A DNA stretch of 64,000 nt from Bacteroidia bacterium (GTDB taxonomy: Bacteria > Bacteroidota > Bacteroidia > 2-12-FULL-35-15). Position numbers and translations under genes: made by a program. The stretch spans positions 248,001-312,000 of the forward strand of contig JAURXZ010000001.1 of NCBI GenBank assembly GCA_030654175.1, in the 5' to 3' direction. The notes under the pieces are model-generated. The model did no database searches and had not been told where the DNA came from. It was given only the letters and a program-made list of their open reading frames with translations. This document shows positions 1-9,800 of this stretch, one piece after another; positions within the stretch are counted from its first letter, which is position 1; each line of letters starts with the position of its first letter.

Positions 1-974
1 CCGAAACTTCTTGTAATTGCTGAAACGATATAGCCTCCATCAGAAGTTTTCTGAATCATTTTGTCAGTATCTTTTTCAGTGCCTCCGTAATGTTTATCCC
101 ATATAATAGTACCATTTGGATCAGCTTTAATAATCTGAACGTCAATATTTTTTCCTGCGGTGCTGCTATCTCTTACGCAGAAAGTATATGAACTATCAGA
201 ATTTACTACAATGAAAATTCCTTCATCCAATTGATTGCCACCAAATCTTTTTGTCCATAGCGTATCACCAGTTGAATTTGTTTTTACCAAATAGGCATCT
301 CCATTTACACCATAGCTATACGTTATTCCAAGCATAATATACCCTCCATCAGGAGTTTGTTTTACTGAATTTCCAATTTCATAGTTTGGCCCACCGTAAT
401 ATTTTTCCCATAAAATAGCTCCATTTGGGTCAATTTTTATCAAGTATGCCTGATAAGAGTTATTGGGAGGACTATTGGAACCACCTGTAATCATGTAGTT
501 GCCATCTGAAGTTGGAATTATTTCTTGTCCCTGATCATTCCCCCAGGTCCCATAAGTTTTGGTCCATAAAGTATCTCCATTATTATTTATTTTCAGAAGC
601 CAAGTATCATAATCTCCTCCGCCAAAACTTTGGCTATATCCAATAATAAAATACCCACTACTATCTGTTGCCTGTAATATACCAAAAGAATATTCAGGCT
701 TATTACCTCCGTAGGTTTTAGTCCATTGTATATCACCGGTACTATTTGTTCTGATAATATAAATATCCATATCATTAATAATATCATTGGTGATCTTACC
801 TGTAATAATGTAACCTCCATCTTTTGCGGGTATTACATCTAAGCCATCCATTGCATAGGCACCTGAATAATTTTTTTGAAAAGTTACCGCTACCTGGGCA
901 TTCATAAAAAGTGGCAAACATTGCAAAACAAGAATAAAGATCAACTGATTGTAATTTTTGTATAAAGTTTTCAT
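1..974 (-). CDS. Secreted beta-propeller-type repeat protein, C-terminus cut off by window edge
   Basis: The reading frame is open from ATG at 974 to the left edge, so only the N-terminal 324 residues are present. The first ~26 residues form a signal peptide (hydrophobic stretch ending LFMNAQ). The rest is a repeat of about 50 residues: DGGYI-[IV]-[TL]-G, then a [DN]-x-[YW]-[IL]-[IL]-K segment, then GD-x-x-W-x-K-x-[YF]-GG. This is the pattern of T9SS-secreted proteins annotated as delta-60/SBBP-like propellers. The sorting domain expected at the C-terminus lies outside the window. It shares strand and repeat style with the next gene (1034-3016). Function is unknown; a surface or secreted role is inferred. 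Confidence 0.8.
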   Translation of the reverse strand, partial: MKTLYKNYNQLIFILVLQCLPLFMNAQVAVTFQKNYSGAYAMDGLDVIPAKDGGYIITGKITNDIINDMDIYIIRTNSTGDIQWTKTYGGNKPEYSFGILQATDSSGYFIIGYSQSFGGGDYDTWLLKINNNGDTLWTKTYGTWGNDQGQEIIPTSDGNYMITGGSNSPPNNSYQAYLIKIDPNGAILWEKYYGGPNYEIGNSVKQTPDGGYIMLGITYSYGVNGDAYLVKTNSTGDTLWTKRFGGNQLDEGIFIVVNSDSSYTFCVRDSSTAGKNIDVQIIKADPNGTIIWDKHYGGTEKDTDKMIQKTSDGGYIVSAITRSF

Positions 975-1033
975 GTAAATAGTTTTAAATTTCATATTGA
1001 TAGTATTAAAAATGTAATTGGATTTTTATTTGT

Positions 1034-3016
1034 TTATTGATAAAGAATTTTCTCTCTAAATAAGGTTTGATTATCGCTTTTTATTTCAATGAAATAAATA
1101 CCTTTTGGCTTTTCAGATAAATTCACATTTAATTGAGAAGAATATTTAATTTTTTTATCATCAACGATTTGCCCAATACAATTAGTAATTATTATTTCAA
1201 TTTTATCAACATCCGGACAATTTGAGTTAATGGTGAAATTTCCATTTGTTGGGTTAGGGTGGATGTTGATCTTTTTTTCTGGTTTAACAGTGTTAACCCC
1301 AGTGATAAGTTCTATTGAAAAATTCCATGTTGATGCATCACTTATTCCTAAGAAATTATTAGCAGCCATATCCCTAATTACGCCAGTTGTCATTTCAATG
1401 TTGACAGATGCTTGCGAAGTGAAATTATCCGGATCTATAGTGACAGTATTACCTGTTACAATTACATTTGCTCCTGTTACATCAACAGTTTGAGTTACAA
1501 ATCCATTTTCCTTAATAATTATATTGCCAATTCCTTTTTGTACTTCTTCATTAAAAGTAATAACCAGATTTGAATTATTTTCCACCCCTAACGTATTGTC
1601 AGGAGGGCTATAAATAGGTGCCAATGGTGAAGTAACATCTGGTACCTGGGAAATTTTAGTTATAAAAATATCAGTTCTGCTGTATGGAAATAAAGTAGTG
1701 CTTCCGAAAGTTCCACCATTTATGAGAGTTCCTGTGGCATAAACATTGCCTGACGCTTCTGCACAAATCCCGTTTCCCGATTCGTAACCAAGTGATTCTG
1801 AAACATCAGGCGATCCTCCCACAGAAGTTGCCCATTCGAAATTACCGGTATTACTTATTTTTGCCATAAATATTTCAGCGCTATCATTTCCAGTTAGCGT
1901 ATGAGGTCCGAAATTTGCCGACATGCTAAACTGTCCTGTTACATAAAGGTTGGTTCCATTGCAGGCAATACCTCTTGCACGATCAATCAACTCACCTCCT
2001 GCGGTTGTCACCCACTCTATATTTCCTGAATTATTGTAACATGCAACAAAAATATTTGATTGACCGGTAGTAATTACCTGAATGGTATCAAAATGTGCAG
2101 AGGCATTAAATTCACCCGTAATATAAATTTTATTTGAGTCATCTAAGGTCATGGCCCAGGCAACATCGTCATAATCACCTCCTGAACTTTTTACCCAAAT
2201 AAGGCTACCATCTGGGGCATATTTGGCTAAAAAGATATTAAAATATCCAAGAGGGCTAAATAAAATGGAAGAACCGAATATTGCAGAATCCTTGTACATG
2301 CCTGCTATATAAACATTTCCAGCAGTATCACATTTAATTGATTTCGCTTCATCTCTTCCTGCACTTCCTGCATGAGTTACCCATTGGAAATTTCCATCCA
2401 TATCATATTTGGCAATAAATATATCCCTGTTGCCATTGCCATAAATTGTGGTTCCACTAAAAGTAGTTGTATCTTTAAAATACCCACAGATATAAACATT
2501 ACCAGAATGATCATATGTAATTCCTAAAGCAGCATCGTCATAAAATCCACCTGCTTGTTTTGCCCATAGCAGATTTCCATTAAGATCATATTTAGCTAAA
2601 AAAACATCATTAGATCCTTTAGAATTTATGATAGTTGGAGATCCTTCAAAATTAATTGGTGTATTAAATCCTTCAATTTCACCGGCAATATATACGAAAT
2701 TAGATCCATCGCATACAAGAGCATGTGCATAATCACCGTAGATCCCACCAGCAGTCCGAGTCCAAATCAGCGCACCTGAGGAACTATATTTTGCAACATA
2801 AATGTCGTGATTACCATAAGAGTTTAAAATACTATCACTAAAATTTGCATTCATTTCATATTTCCCAGTTATATAAACATTACCAACAATATCCGTAGCG
2901 ATCCCATATCCATAATCATAAGCAAACAAACCTTCTTTTTTTGCCCACTCAAAATTTTGAGCTTGGAGCTGTAAAAAAAATAAATTTAATAATATCAATA
3001 AATTTATTTTTTTCAT
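1034..3016 (-). CDS. SBBP-repeat secreted protein with T9SS type A sorting domain
   Basis: 660 residues. A signal peptide (1-19, ending LQLQA before QNFEWA) precedes about eight SBBP-type repeats (roughly 25-450) with the signature GNVYITG...F...DIF[IV]AKY...G...W...AGG, predicted to fold as a beta-propeller. A bacterial Ig-like domain follows (about 460-570, VITFNEEVQKG, VTIDP), then a T9SS type A sorting domain (about 583-660, INIHPNPTNGNFTI ... GIYFIEI). The sorting domain indicates export through the outer membrane by the type IX system. The N-terminal repeats closely resemble those of the protein at 10442-14257 (shared DYGYGIATD, GNHDIY[VI]AKY), so the two are paralogous in that part. 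Ligand or substrate is not evident. Confidence 0.85.
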   Translation of the reverse strand: MKKINLLILLNLFFLQLQAQNFEWAKKEGLFAYDYGYGIATDIVGNVYITGKYEMNANFSDSILNSYGNHDIYVAKYSSSGALIWTRTAGGIYGDYAHALVCDGSNFVYIAGEIEGFNTPINFEGSPTIINSKGSNDVFLAKYDLNGNLLWAKQAGGFYDDAALGITYDHSGNVYICGYFKDTTTFSGTTIYGNGNRDIFIAKYDMDGNFQWVTHAGSAGRDEAKSIKCDTAGNVYIAGMYKDSAIFGSSILFSPLGYFNIFLAKYAPDGSLIWVKSSGGDYDDVAWAMTLDDSNKIYITGEFNASAHFDTIQVITTGQSNIFVACYNNSGNIEWVTTAGGELIDRARGIACNGTNLYVTGQFSMSANFGPHTLTGNDSAEIFMAKISNTGNFEWATSVGGSPDVSESLGYESGNGICAEASGNVYATGTLINGGTFGSTTLFPYSRTDIFITKISQVPDVTSPLAPIYSPPDNTLGVENNSNLVITFNEEVQKGIGNIIIKENGFVTQTVDVTGANVIVTGNTVTIDPDNFTSQASVNIEMTTGVIRDMAANNFLGISDASTWNFSIELITGVNTVKPEKKINIHPNPTNGNFTINSNCPDVDKIEIIITNCIGQIVDDKKIKYSSQLNVNLSEKPKGIYFIEIKSDNQTLFREKILYQ

Positions 3017-3335
3017 TTTCGTATTTAATATTTCGAGTGAAATACTTGGACAAAAATATGTTTCAAAAAGTTGTTCGTTATTGATTTTCGTTGGTTTGTT
3101 CTTTTAAATAGTCGAATCTTGAAAATTATTGTTTGATATTGAGCTTAAAAATTTGAAAATTTAGAAGGGAAATATTTTTTTTAAAACAGGAATAAAAAAT
3201 CAAAATTTTTTAAGTATAAACGAACTACAATTTTATTTCTTTGGCTATAAGAAATATGGAATGAACGAAAATTAGAAATAGAAAGAATAAAGAGTAAGTA
3301 ATTTTGACTAAAGAAATTATTAATAAATAAAAGTC
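3017..3335. other. Divergent intergenic region without a recognised gene
   Basis: 319 bp between a minus-strand secreted protein and the plus-strand STAS gene. It is very AT-rich with A and T runs. It must hold the promoters for both directions, but I see no clean TAnnTTTG box, no RNA gene and no strong hairpin. Confidence 0.5.
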
Positions 3336-3767
3336 ATGGCAGATACTTTGGAAATTAGTCTCGGATCAGACCAGGTGCTTCAAGGCCTTATTTCAGACTC
3401 TCCAAAATTGAAAATGGAGTCAGAAAAAAAAATAAATTTGTTTTTGAAAAATTCAGTGAATAAAGATAATGGCAATATGCCGGTTGATTCATTAGATAAA
3501 CCTATCATAAATATAAAATTTGATGAGGTATTTCAAGAACGAGGGGAATATTCCAGTAATGAGTTGTCTGGTATCTATTTTCAGGGAACCCAATATTTTG
3601 ATTTTAAAAATGTTTATTTTATTAACAATACCGGAATAGCAAATCTTATTGATCTTGTAAAAAGCCTATTAAGGCAAGATGTTGTGATCAAATTTGTGAA
3701 TGTCAGCGAAAAAATAAAAGATAAATTTAAATCAATGGGCTTGGAGTTCATTTTTAATTGTTCTTAA
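3336..3767 (+). CDS. STAS-domain protein (anti-sigma-factor antagonist type)
   Basis: 143 residues. The C-terminal half (about 75-140) fits a STAS fold: a hydrophobic strand YFDFKNVYFINNTGIANLI, where the loop before helix 1 matches the F-[IV]-[NDS]-[ST]-[TS]-G-[IL] region of SpoIIAA-like proteins, followed by a helix, the strand VVIKFVNVS and the helix EKIKDKFKSMGL. In SpoIIAA the residue phosphorylated by an anti-sigma kinase is a Ser in this loop; here Asn-Asn-Thr occupies it, so phosphorylation is uncertain. The first ~70 residues are not recognised. The stop is 13 nt before the glycosyltransferase start, so the two probably form an operon and the protein may regulate polysaccharide synthesis (inference). 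Confidence 0.6.
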   Translation: MADTLEISLGSDQVLQGLISDSPKLKMESEKKINLFLKNSVNKDNGNMPVDSLDKPIINIKFDEVFQERGEYSSNELSGIYFQGTQYFDFKNVYFINNTGIANLIDLVKSLLRQDVVIKFVNVSEKIKDKFKSMGLEFIFNCS

Positions 3768-3780
3768 AACCCTTCGAGCG

Positions 3781-5592
3781 ATGAAGCAATTTTACTTTCA
3801 TAAGTTTGAAGATAGAAAGCCTTATGCAGCTATTCCTGATAATAAATACAGGACATTACTTTTTCAGTTTACAGGTATTATAACTATAACATTAGGTTTC
3901 GCCTATTTGTATTGGCGATGGAGATATTCACTTAATCCTGATGCATTATGGTTTGCTTTGCCATTAGTGTTAGCTGAATCATTGAGTTTTTTTAGTACTG
4001 TGATGATAGTTATTAATTTCTGGTCGAATAAAGATGCAAAAAAAGCGCCACCGGTTCATTACCTTTCAGAAATAGAGGATCTTGATGGTAGGAAAGAACG
4101 GCCTGTTAAAATCGATGTTTTTATAGCTACGTATAATGAAGATGTTGAATTGGTGCGTCAAAGTATTCAGGATGCCAAAAATATGAAATACCCCTTTACT
4201 GATGTAAGTATTAAAATTTATGTTTTAGATGATGGACGCAGGGATGGGAGGGATGCAACAAAAGAAAATATGAAAATTGTGGCAGAGGAAGAAGGTGTGG
4301 AGTATAAGATAAGAGAACATAATGAAGGGTACAAAGCAGGGAATCTTAAAAATGCACTGGAACATACCAAAGGTGATCTATTTGTTATTTTAGATGCGGA
4401 TACACGCGTATTTCCTGACTTTCTTATCAATACTACCGGTTATTTTCGAAAAGAGAAAGTGGCCTGGGTTCAAACTCCGCAATGGTTTTATGATACTACA
4501 GAAGCTCAAAAATTAAGTACAATTATCAATGCCAAATTAAAAATAGAAAACAAATATTTATCTCGCTTTGTTAACGTTGTTTTTGGAAAAGTAAAATTAA
4601 ACGAAGATATTTTTGGAAATGATCCACGTCTTTTTTATGATGCAATATTAAGAAAAAGAAATTTCTACAATGCTGCCTTTTGCTGCGGAGCAGGCTCTAT
4701 TCATCGTAGGGAAGCTACAATGAGTCTGGCGATAAAAGATTTTGCAGATAGTTTAAAAAAATTGGAAACAGATTTAATTAGTAAAAATATTAAAAGCAAT
4801 GAAATACTTGATCAAAAAAACATTTTGCTCCTTAAACAGGAAATAATTCCTTTTAAGTTTCATGCTTCTGAAGATATTTACACTTCTATAATGCTACATG
4901 CTGATAAAGAACATAAATGGGAAAGTATACAGCATGCTGATGTAGAATGCAAAATGCTTTCAACTCAGGATTTGGATAGTTGGATAAAACAACACCAACG
5001 TTATGCGGCCGGATCGCTGGATATTGCATTTAAGGATAATCCAATTTTTATAAAAGGTCTTTCCCTGGGACAAAAGATTTGTTATTTCAATACTATTTGG
5101 TCCTATTTTGCACCGCTATGGATTTTGGTTTTTTTGTTAAGCCCAATAGTGTTCTTTTTTACCCTTTCACTCCCCGTGAAGACATATAGCTTTGATTTTT
5201 TAAAGTACTTTCTTCCTTTTCAACTTATGAATACCATTACCTTAACTTTAGGTGGTTGGGGGATTTCTACAAAGAGAGGAGATCAATATTATATATCGAG
5301 TTTTTGGTATATGCTAATGGCATTATTTTCTGTTCTGAAAGGTAAGGAAGTAAAATTTAATGTTACCCCAAAAGGTAAACATTTTGCCAAGAACACTCAG
5401 CATATTTTACCTCATATCATTATTATTTCACTTACAGTATTAGGAATAATTTATAATAGCGTATTGGTGCTAAAAGGATACCATCCATGTGTTTCTGGTT
5501 TTTTTACAAATTTCTTTTGGTGTATATTTAATATTATTTCCCTGAGTATTATGATACGAGCTGCTCAGTGGAAGCCCTTAGAGACCGACTGA
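3781..5592 (+). CDS. Cellulose-synthase-like family 2 glycosyltransferase
   Basis: 603 residues. Two membrane helices near the N-terminus (about 25-45 and 55-80) precede a cytosolic GT2 domain that carries the processive beta-glycan synthase motifs: IDVFIATYNED, the DDG motif at 150-152, the DxD motif D205-A-D207, the ED pair E364-D365 (TED-like catalytic base), and a QxxR[WY] motif Q404-H-Q-R-Y408. Four or more membrane helices follow (about 430-600). BcsA itself is much longer and has a C-terminal PilZ domain that binds cyclic-di-GMP; this protein stops at the membrane region and shows no PilZ. Expected role: polymerising a beta-linked polysaccharide from a nucleotide sugar and moving it across the inner membrane. 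The polymer cannot be told from sequence. Confidence 0.82.
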   Translation: MKQFYFHKFEDRKPYAAIPDNKYRTLLFQFTGIITITLGFAYLYWRWRYSLNPDALWFALPLVLAESLSFFSTVMIVINFWSNKDAKKAPPVHYLSEIEDLDGRKERPVKIDVFIATYNEDVELVRQSIQDAKNMKYPFTDVSIKIYVLDDGRRDGRDATKENMKIVAEEEGVEYKIREHNEGYKAGNLKNALEHTKGDLFVILDADTRVFPDFLINTTGYFRKEKVAWVQTPQWFYDTTEAQKLSTIINAKLKIENKYLSRFVNVVFGKVKLNEDIFGNDPRLFYDAILRKRNFYNAAFCCGAGSIHRREATMSLAIKDFADSLKKLETDLISKNIKSNEILDQKNILLLKQEIIPFKFHASEDIYTSIMLHADKEHKWESIQHADVECKMLSTQDLDSWIKQHQRYAAGSLDIAFKDNPIFIKGLSLGQKICYFNTIWSYFAPLWILVFLLSPIVFFFTLSLPVKTYSFDFLKYFLPFQLMNTITLTLGGWGISTKRGDQYYISSFWYMLMALFSVLKGKEVKFNVTPKGKHFAKNTQHILPHIIIISLTVLGIIYNSVLVLKGYHPCVSGFFTNFFWCIFNIISLSIMIRAAQWKPLETD

Positions 5593-5709
5593 TTTTGTTT
5601 TAAATTTTCATTTGATAAATAAACAGCCTCTGTTTATTTTTTGATATAGACGAAATCGATTTTATTGAAATTATCTCTGCTTAAAATTAAGTAATTAACA
5701 TTTTGTTTT

Positions 5710-6006
5710 ATGAGTCCACAAATCGGAAAATATAACTTTCTTCTTAAGCCCTTGTTTTTCATTTTTAGTCTTTTATTTGCAAGCTGGTTGGTGCTTAAAA
5801 TTGAAAAATTAAGACCATCTGATTTTGGAAAAGAAAGATATCTATTTGAAAACGAACCCGTACCTTCTGTTGCCAAATATGACGAACAATATTTGAAGAA
5901 TTTGTTTTTGGAATATAAATTCGGAATTATTAACAGCAGGCAATTAGACGAAAAATTGGAGTTTTTTTTAAAACCTGGTAATAAACCTGCAGTTATGAAA
6001 AACTGA
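5710..6006 (+). CDS. Small single-span membrane protein, unknown function
   Basis: 98 residues. A positively charged start (MSPQIGKYNF) leads into one hydrophobic segment (about residues 10-30), then KIEKLRPSDFGKERY and a polar tail with an amphipathic region (DEQYLKNLFLEYKFG). It lies 117 bp downstream of the glycosyltransferase on the same strand and could be an accessory subunit of that synthase, but this rests only on position. An open frame exists on the opposite strand, but the plus-strand composition (start, membrane span, acidic and basic tail) is more protein-like. I do not recognise a family. Confidence 0.5.
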   Translation: MSPQIGKYNFLLKPLFFIFSLLFASWLVLKIEKLRPSDFGKERYLFENEPVPSVAKYDEQYLKNLFLEYKFGIINSRQLDEKLEFFLKPGNKPAVMKN

Positions 6007-6350
6007 TGTTGCATTATTTTTGAAACTCTGCATTATCAAACCTTCCAACCTAGCCATTAATTATCTGAATTTGTCTATTTAAACTTATCGCCTAACGAAA
6101 AGGCTAGAATCTACCGTTCAACTGATGATAAATTTGTTCCGAAATTACCGGATTTTTGATGGTTTTATTCGATTCAAATCGAAGGCTGATCGTTCATTTG
6201 TATTTAAAATTAAAAGAATTGAATTTCAGATAGAAATTAAGAGGTTACCGCTAAATTTTTAAGGATGTAAAATTATAGAAATCCAAATATTCTGGATTTT
6301 AACAAAGACTCAAAATAATTAGTTTCATTAAAATACGAAATGATAATCTG
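6007..6350. other. Intergenic region with one small hairpin
   Basis: 344 bp. The only structure I see is a 7-bp stem (AAATCCA at 6279-6285, TGGATTT at 6293-6299) about 50 bp before the response regulator start. No gene, terminator with T-run or clear promoter was found. Confidence 0.4.
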
Positions 6351-6734
6351 ATGAATATTTTACTGATTGATGATGATGAAATGATTGTAACAGCAATCTC
6401 TTTTAAGTTAAAAGAGATTGGTTATAATGTACATATAGCAGCAAATGGAAGTAAGGCCGTAGATATTATTGTCGACAACTCTTTTGATCTTATTATTTGT
6501 GATTTGATGATGCCGGTTATTTCAGGTGCAACTTTTTTGAGTATGCGAGAAAGTTTTCTATCAGTCAATGTTCCGGTAATTGTGATGTCTTCACTTGGTG
6601 AAGGAGATGAGATGCTAAAAAAATTGAATATCAATTTTGAGTTTTTTCTTAAAAAGCCTATTCAATTTGAAAAATTGTTTGAATTAATTGAGCAGATCAA
6701 GAGCAATTCAATTCAAAAAATTGAAAGTGAATAA
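6351..6734 (+). CDS. Single-domain response regulator (CheY-like)
   Basis: 127 residues, essentially one receiver domain and no output domain. Conserved residues are visible: acidic triad D7-D8-D9, phospho-acceptor D51 (IICDLMMP), hydroxyl residue at S80/S81 (VIVMSS) and K102 (LKKP). Such proteins pass a phosphoryl signal by protein-protein contact. It follows the STAS, glycosyltransferase and small membrane genes on the same strand, though separated from them by 344 bp, so it may act on the polysaccharide machinery. No cognate kinase is adjacent. Confidence 0.85.
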   Translation: MNILLIDDDEMIVTAISFKLKEIGYNVHIAANGSKAVDIIVDNSFDLIICDLMMPVISGATFLSMRESFLSVNVPVIVMSSLGEGDEMLKKLNINFEFFLKKPIQFEKLFELIEQIKSNSIQKIESE

Positions 6735-6837
6735 ATCTGATGAGGGCTAATGGAAATATCAATTACAAAAATTGTATTCACGGAAGAAATTTAAGATCAT
6801 TTATAATTTTTATTATTTAATGCAAAAATAGGTAAAT

Positions 6838-9800
6838 ATGAAAACAATAAAATTCAGCGCACAGAATTGTCATCAACAATCCCAATTATTAAAAAATTAT
6901 TTTTTCAGTTTTGTGAGTTTTATTTTTATTATATGCTCGAATACTTTGGAAGCTCAGACGTTTCCGGCCGGTTTCAGTCAGGTGAAAGTTGCATCAATTA
7001 CCTATCCCACATCAATGGCATTTGCGCCTGATGGAAGGATATTTTGTACCGAGAAAAGCGGAAGAGTTAAAATTATAAAAAATGGAGTTTTACTTTCTGC
7101 GTCTTTTTTGCAAGTTACCGTTAATCAATTAAATGAAAGAGGTTTAAGTTCAATTGCTATAGATCCTGATTTTAATACAAATCATTATGTCTACATTTTT
7201 TATACAACAGCTTCTACTCCAATTCACAATCGACTTAGCCGTTTTACCGCAAATGGTGACGTTGCAGTTGCAGGTAGTGAGGTTGTGATCTATGATTTTG
7301 AAACTTGTGTTAACTCAATTCATAATGGTGGAGGGATGGTTTTTGGAGCTGATGGGAAACTTTTTTTAGCCTTGGGTAATGATAACGTTAATAGTTATTC
7401 GCAGGATTTAAATAATTACAAAGGAAATATTTTGCGGATCAATACAGATTTTAGTGTTCCTTCAGGAAACCCTTTCACCGGATCAGAAGTTGCAAAAAGA
7501 ACCTGGGCATACGGATTCAGGAATCCCTGGAGTATTGCCTTTCAGCCTGGAACAAATAAACTTTTTACGAATGACGTAGGAGAGGGGACCTGGGAAGAAA
7601 TTAATAATATTACAGGTGGGGGTAAGAATTGTGGATGGCCGGCTGTTGAAGGTATGAGTTCAAATTCAGCTTATACAAATCCTATTTATACTTATCACCA
7701 TGGTGCAACAGGAACAGATAATGGTTGTGCAATCACCGGAGGAGCATTTTTCAATCCATCATCTTCCAACTATCCAAGCCAGTATACCGGTAAATATTTT
7801 TATATCGATTATTGTAATCATTGGATCAATTATCTTGACCTTACCAATGGGGCTCAGAAATTTAATTTTGCAACTAATCTGGCAAACGCATTAAATTATA
7901 TTAAAGTGGGGACAGATGGAAACTTATATTATTTCAGTATAAGTACGAATTCACTGTACAAAATAATATACAGCAACAATAATTCTCCGGCTATAACATC
8001 TCAACCAAACAATTTGTCGGTTTCTCAAGGTCAGCAAGCTGTATTTAATGTTGCTGCATCTGGATCAAATCCGCTTACTTATCAGTGGAAAAAAAATGGA
8101 ACAGATATTTCCGGGGCCTACTCTTCTTCCTATACAATTAATAATGTCCAAGCTTCCGATGCCGGGCAATATAGTATATACATTAGCAACAGTTTTGGAA
8201 ATGTTTCTAGTAATGCGGCCACGCTCACAGTAACGGCCTTTAATGCAAAACCTGTTGCCACTATTATTACACCTCCAAATGGCACTTTCTATCGAGATGG
8301 AAATACGATCAGTTTTTCAGGAAACGCGACAGACCAGGAAGATGGTGTTTTACCAGCAAGTGCTTTTAGTTGGGAAGTTGAGTTCCGTCATGATATGCAT
8401 GTTCATCCAGGACCTGATATTTCTTCAGGTATAAAAACGGGTTCCTTTATCGCTTCTTTTGGTTCAGAAGCAGCTGCTAATGTCTTTTTTCGTTTGATTC
8501 TTTATGTAACCGATTCTCAAGGATCAAAAGATACTGCTTTTGTAGATATTCATCCGGTTACCTCAACATTAAGTTTAGCTTCCCAACCGTCAGGCCTTCA
8601 GATTCAACTTGAAGGATTGCCTCATCCTACGCCTTATTCGGTATTATCAATTTCTGGTATGACACGCACTTTAGGAGTTGCATCGCCCCAGGTTTTAAAT
8701 GGAATTAACTACGTTTTTGATCATTGGGTACATGGTGGAAATGCAACACAAAATATATTAATTACGGATAATGATCAGGCATTTACTGCTGTATTTATTG
8801 CCAGTGGCCCAGCCGCTTGTACTGCTTCGGGAACTATAACCAGAGACTATTGGGCCAATGTTACTGGAAGTTCAATTTCGAGTGTACCCTTCAATAGTAC
8901 GCCTACAAGCAGCAGCCAGCTTACTATCTTTGAAGGTCCGTCTAATATCGGTCCTAATTATGGTAGTAGAATACGAGGATATATTTGTCCACCTTCAACT
9001 GGTAACTATATTTTTTGGATAGCGAGTGATAACGAGAGTGAATTGTGGTTAAGTACAAATGATCTGCCAACCAACAAAATAAAAATTGCTTCTGTGCCAG
9101 GTTTTACCGCCTCCCGAAATTGGACCAAGTATTCACAACAAAAATCAGCGTTGATAAATCTTACTGCCGGGAAAAAATATTACATTGAAGCAATACACAG
9201 AGAGGGAGCAGAAGGAGATAATTTAGCTGTTGGTTGGCAACTACCTAATGGTACTATGGAAAGACCAATTCCAGGTTCAAGGCTATCGCCCTTTTCAAAT
9301 AGTAATGCTCCCGTTGTAACAATCACTTCTCCTACAAACAATAGTAGTTATCCGAGTCCTTCAAATATTACCATTAATGCAACGGCTTCATCAAATGGAG
9401 GTAGTATATCAAAAGTAGAATTTTATAAAGGAACTGCTAAAATTGGTGAAGATCTAACGGCTCCTTATAGTTTTACGTGGGTAAATGTAACATCAGGGAA
9501 TTATGGTTTAAAAGCAATAGCAACCAACAATATCGGCCAAACTGGCGCATCACCGGGAGTAGATATCACAGTAACCACTTGTCCTACACCTAAAATTACA
9601 CCTTTAGGTCCAACAACAATATGTTCCGGTTCTGTTACCTTACAATCCAATACAGGGGCAGGTTATATTTATCAATGGAAAAAAGATGGCGTTAATATTA
9701 GTGGGGCTACAAATTCATCATTCATTGCTACCACATCAGGAGCGTATCAGGTAAAAGTCATCCAAGGTTCATGTATATCATGGTCGGCACCTACATCCGT

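Noticed and set aside
5634..6014. Minus-strand frame opposite the small membrane protein
   Set aside because: Shadow of 5710-6006; no start context and a less protein-like composition than the plus-strand frame.
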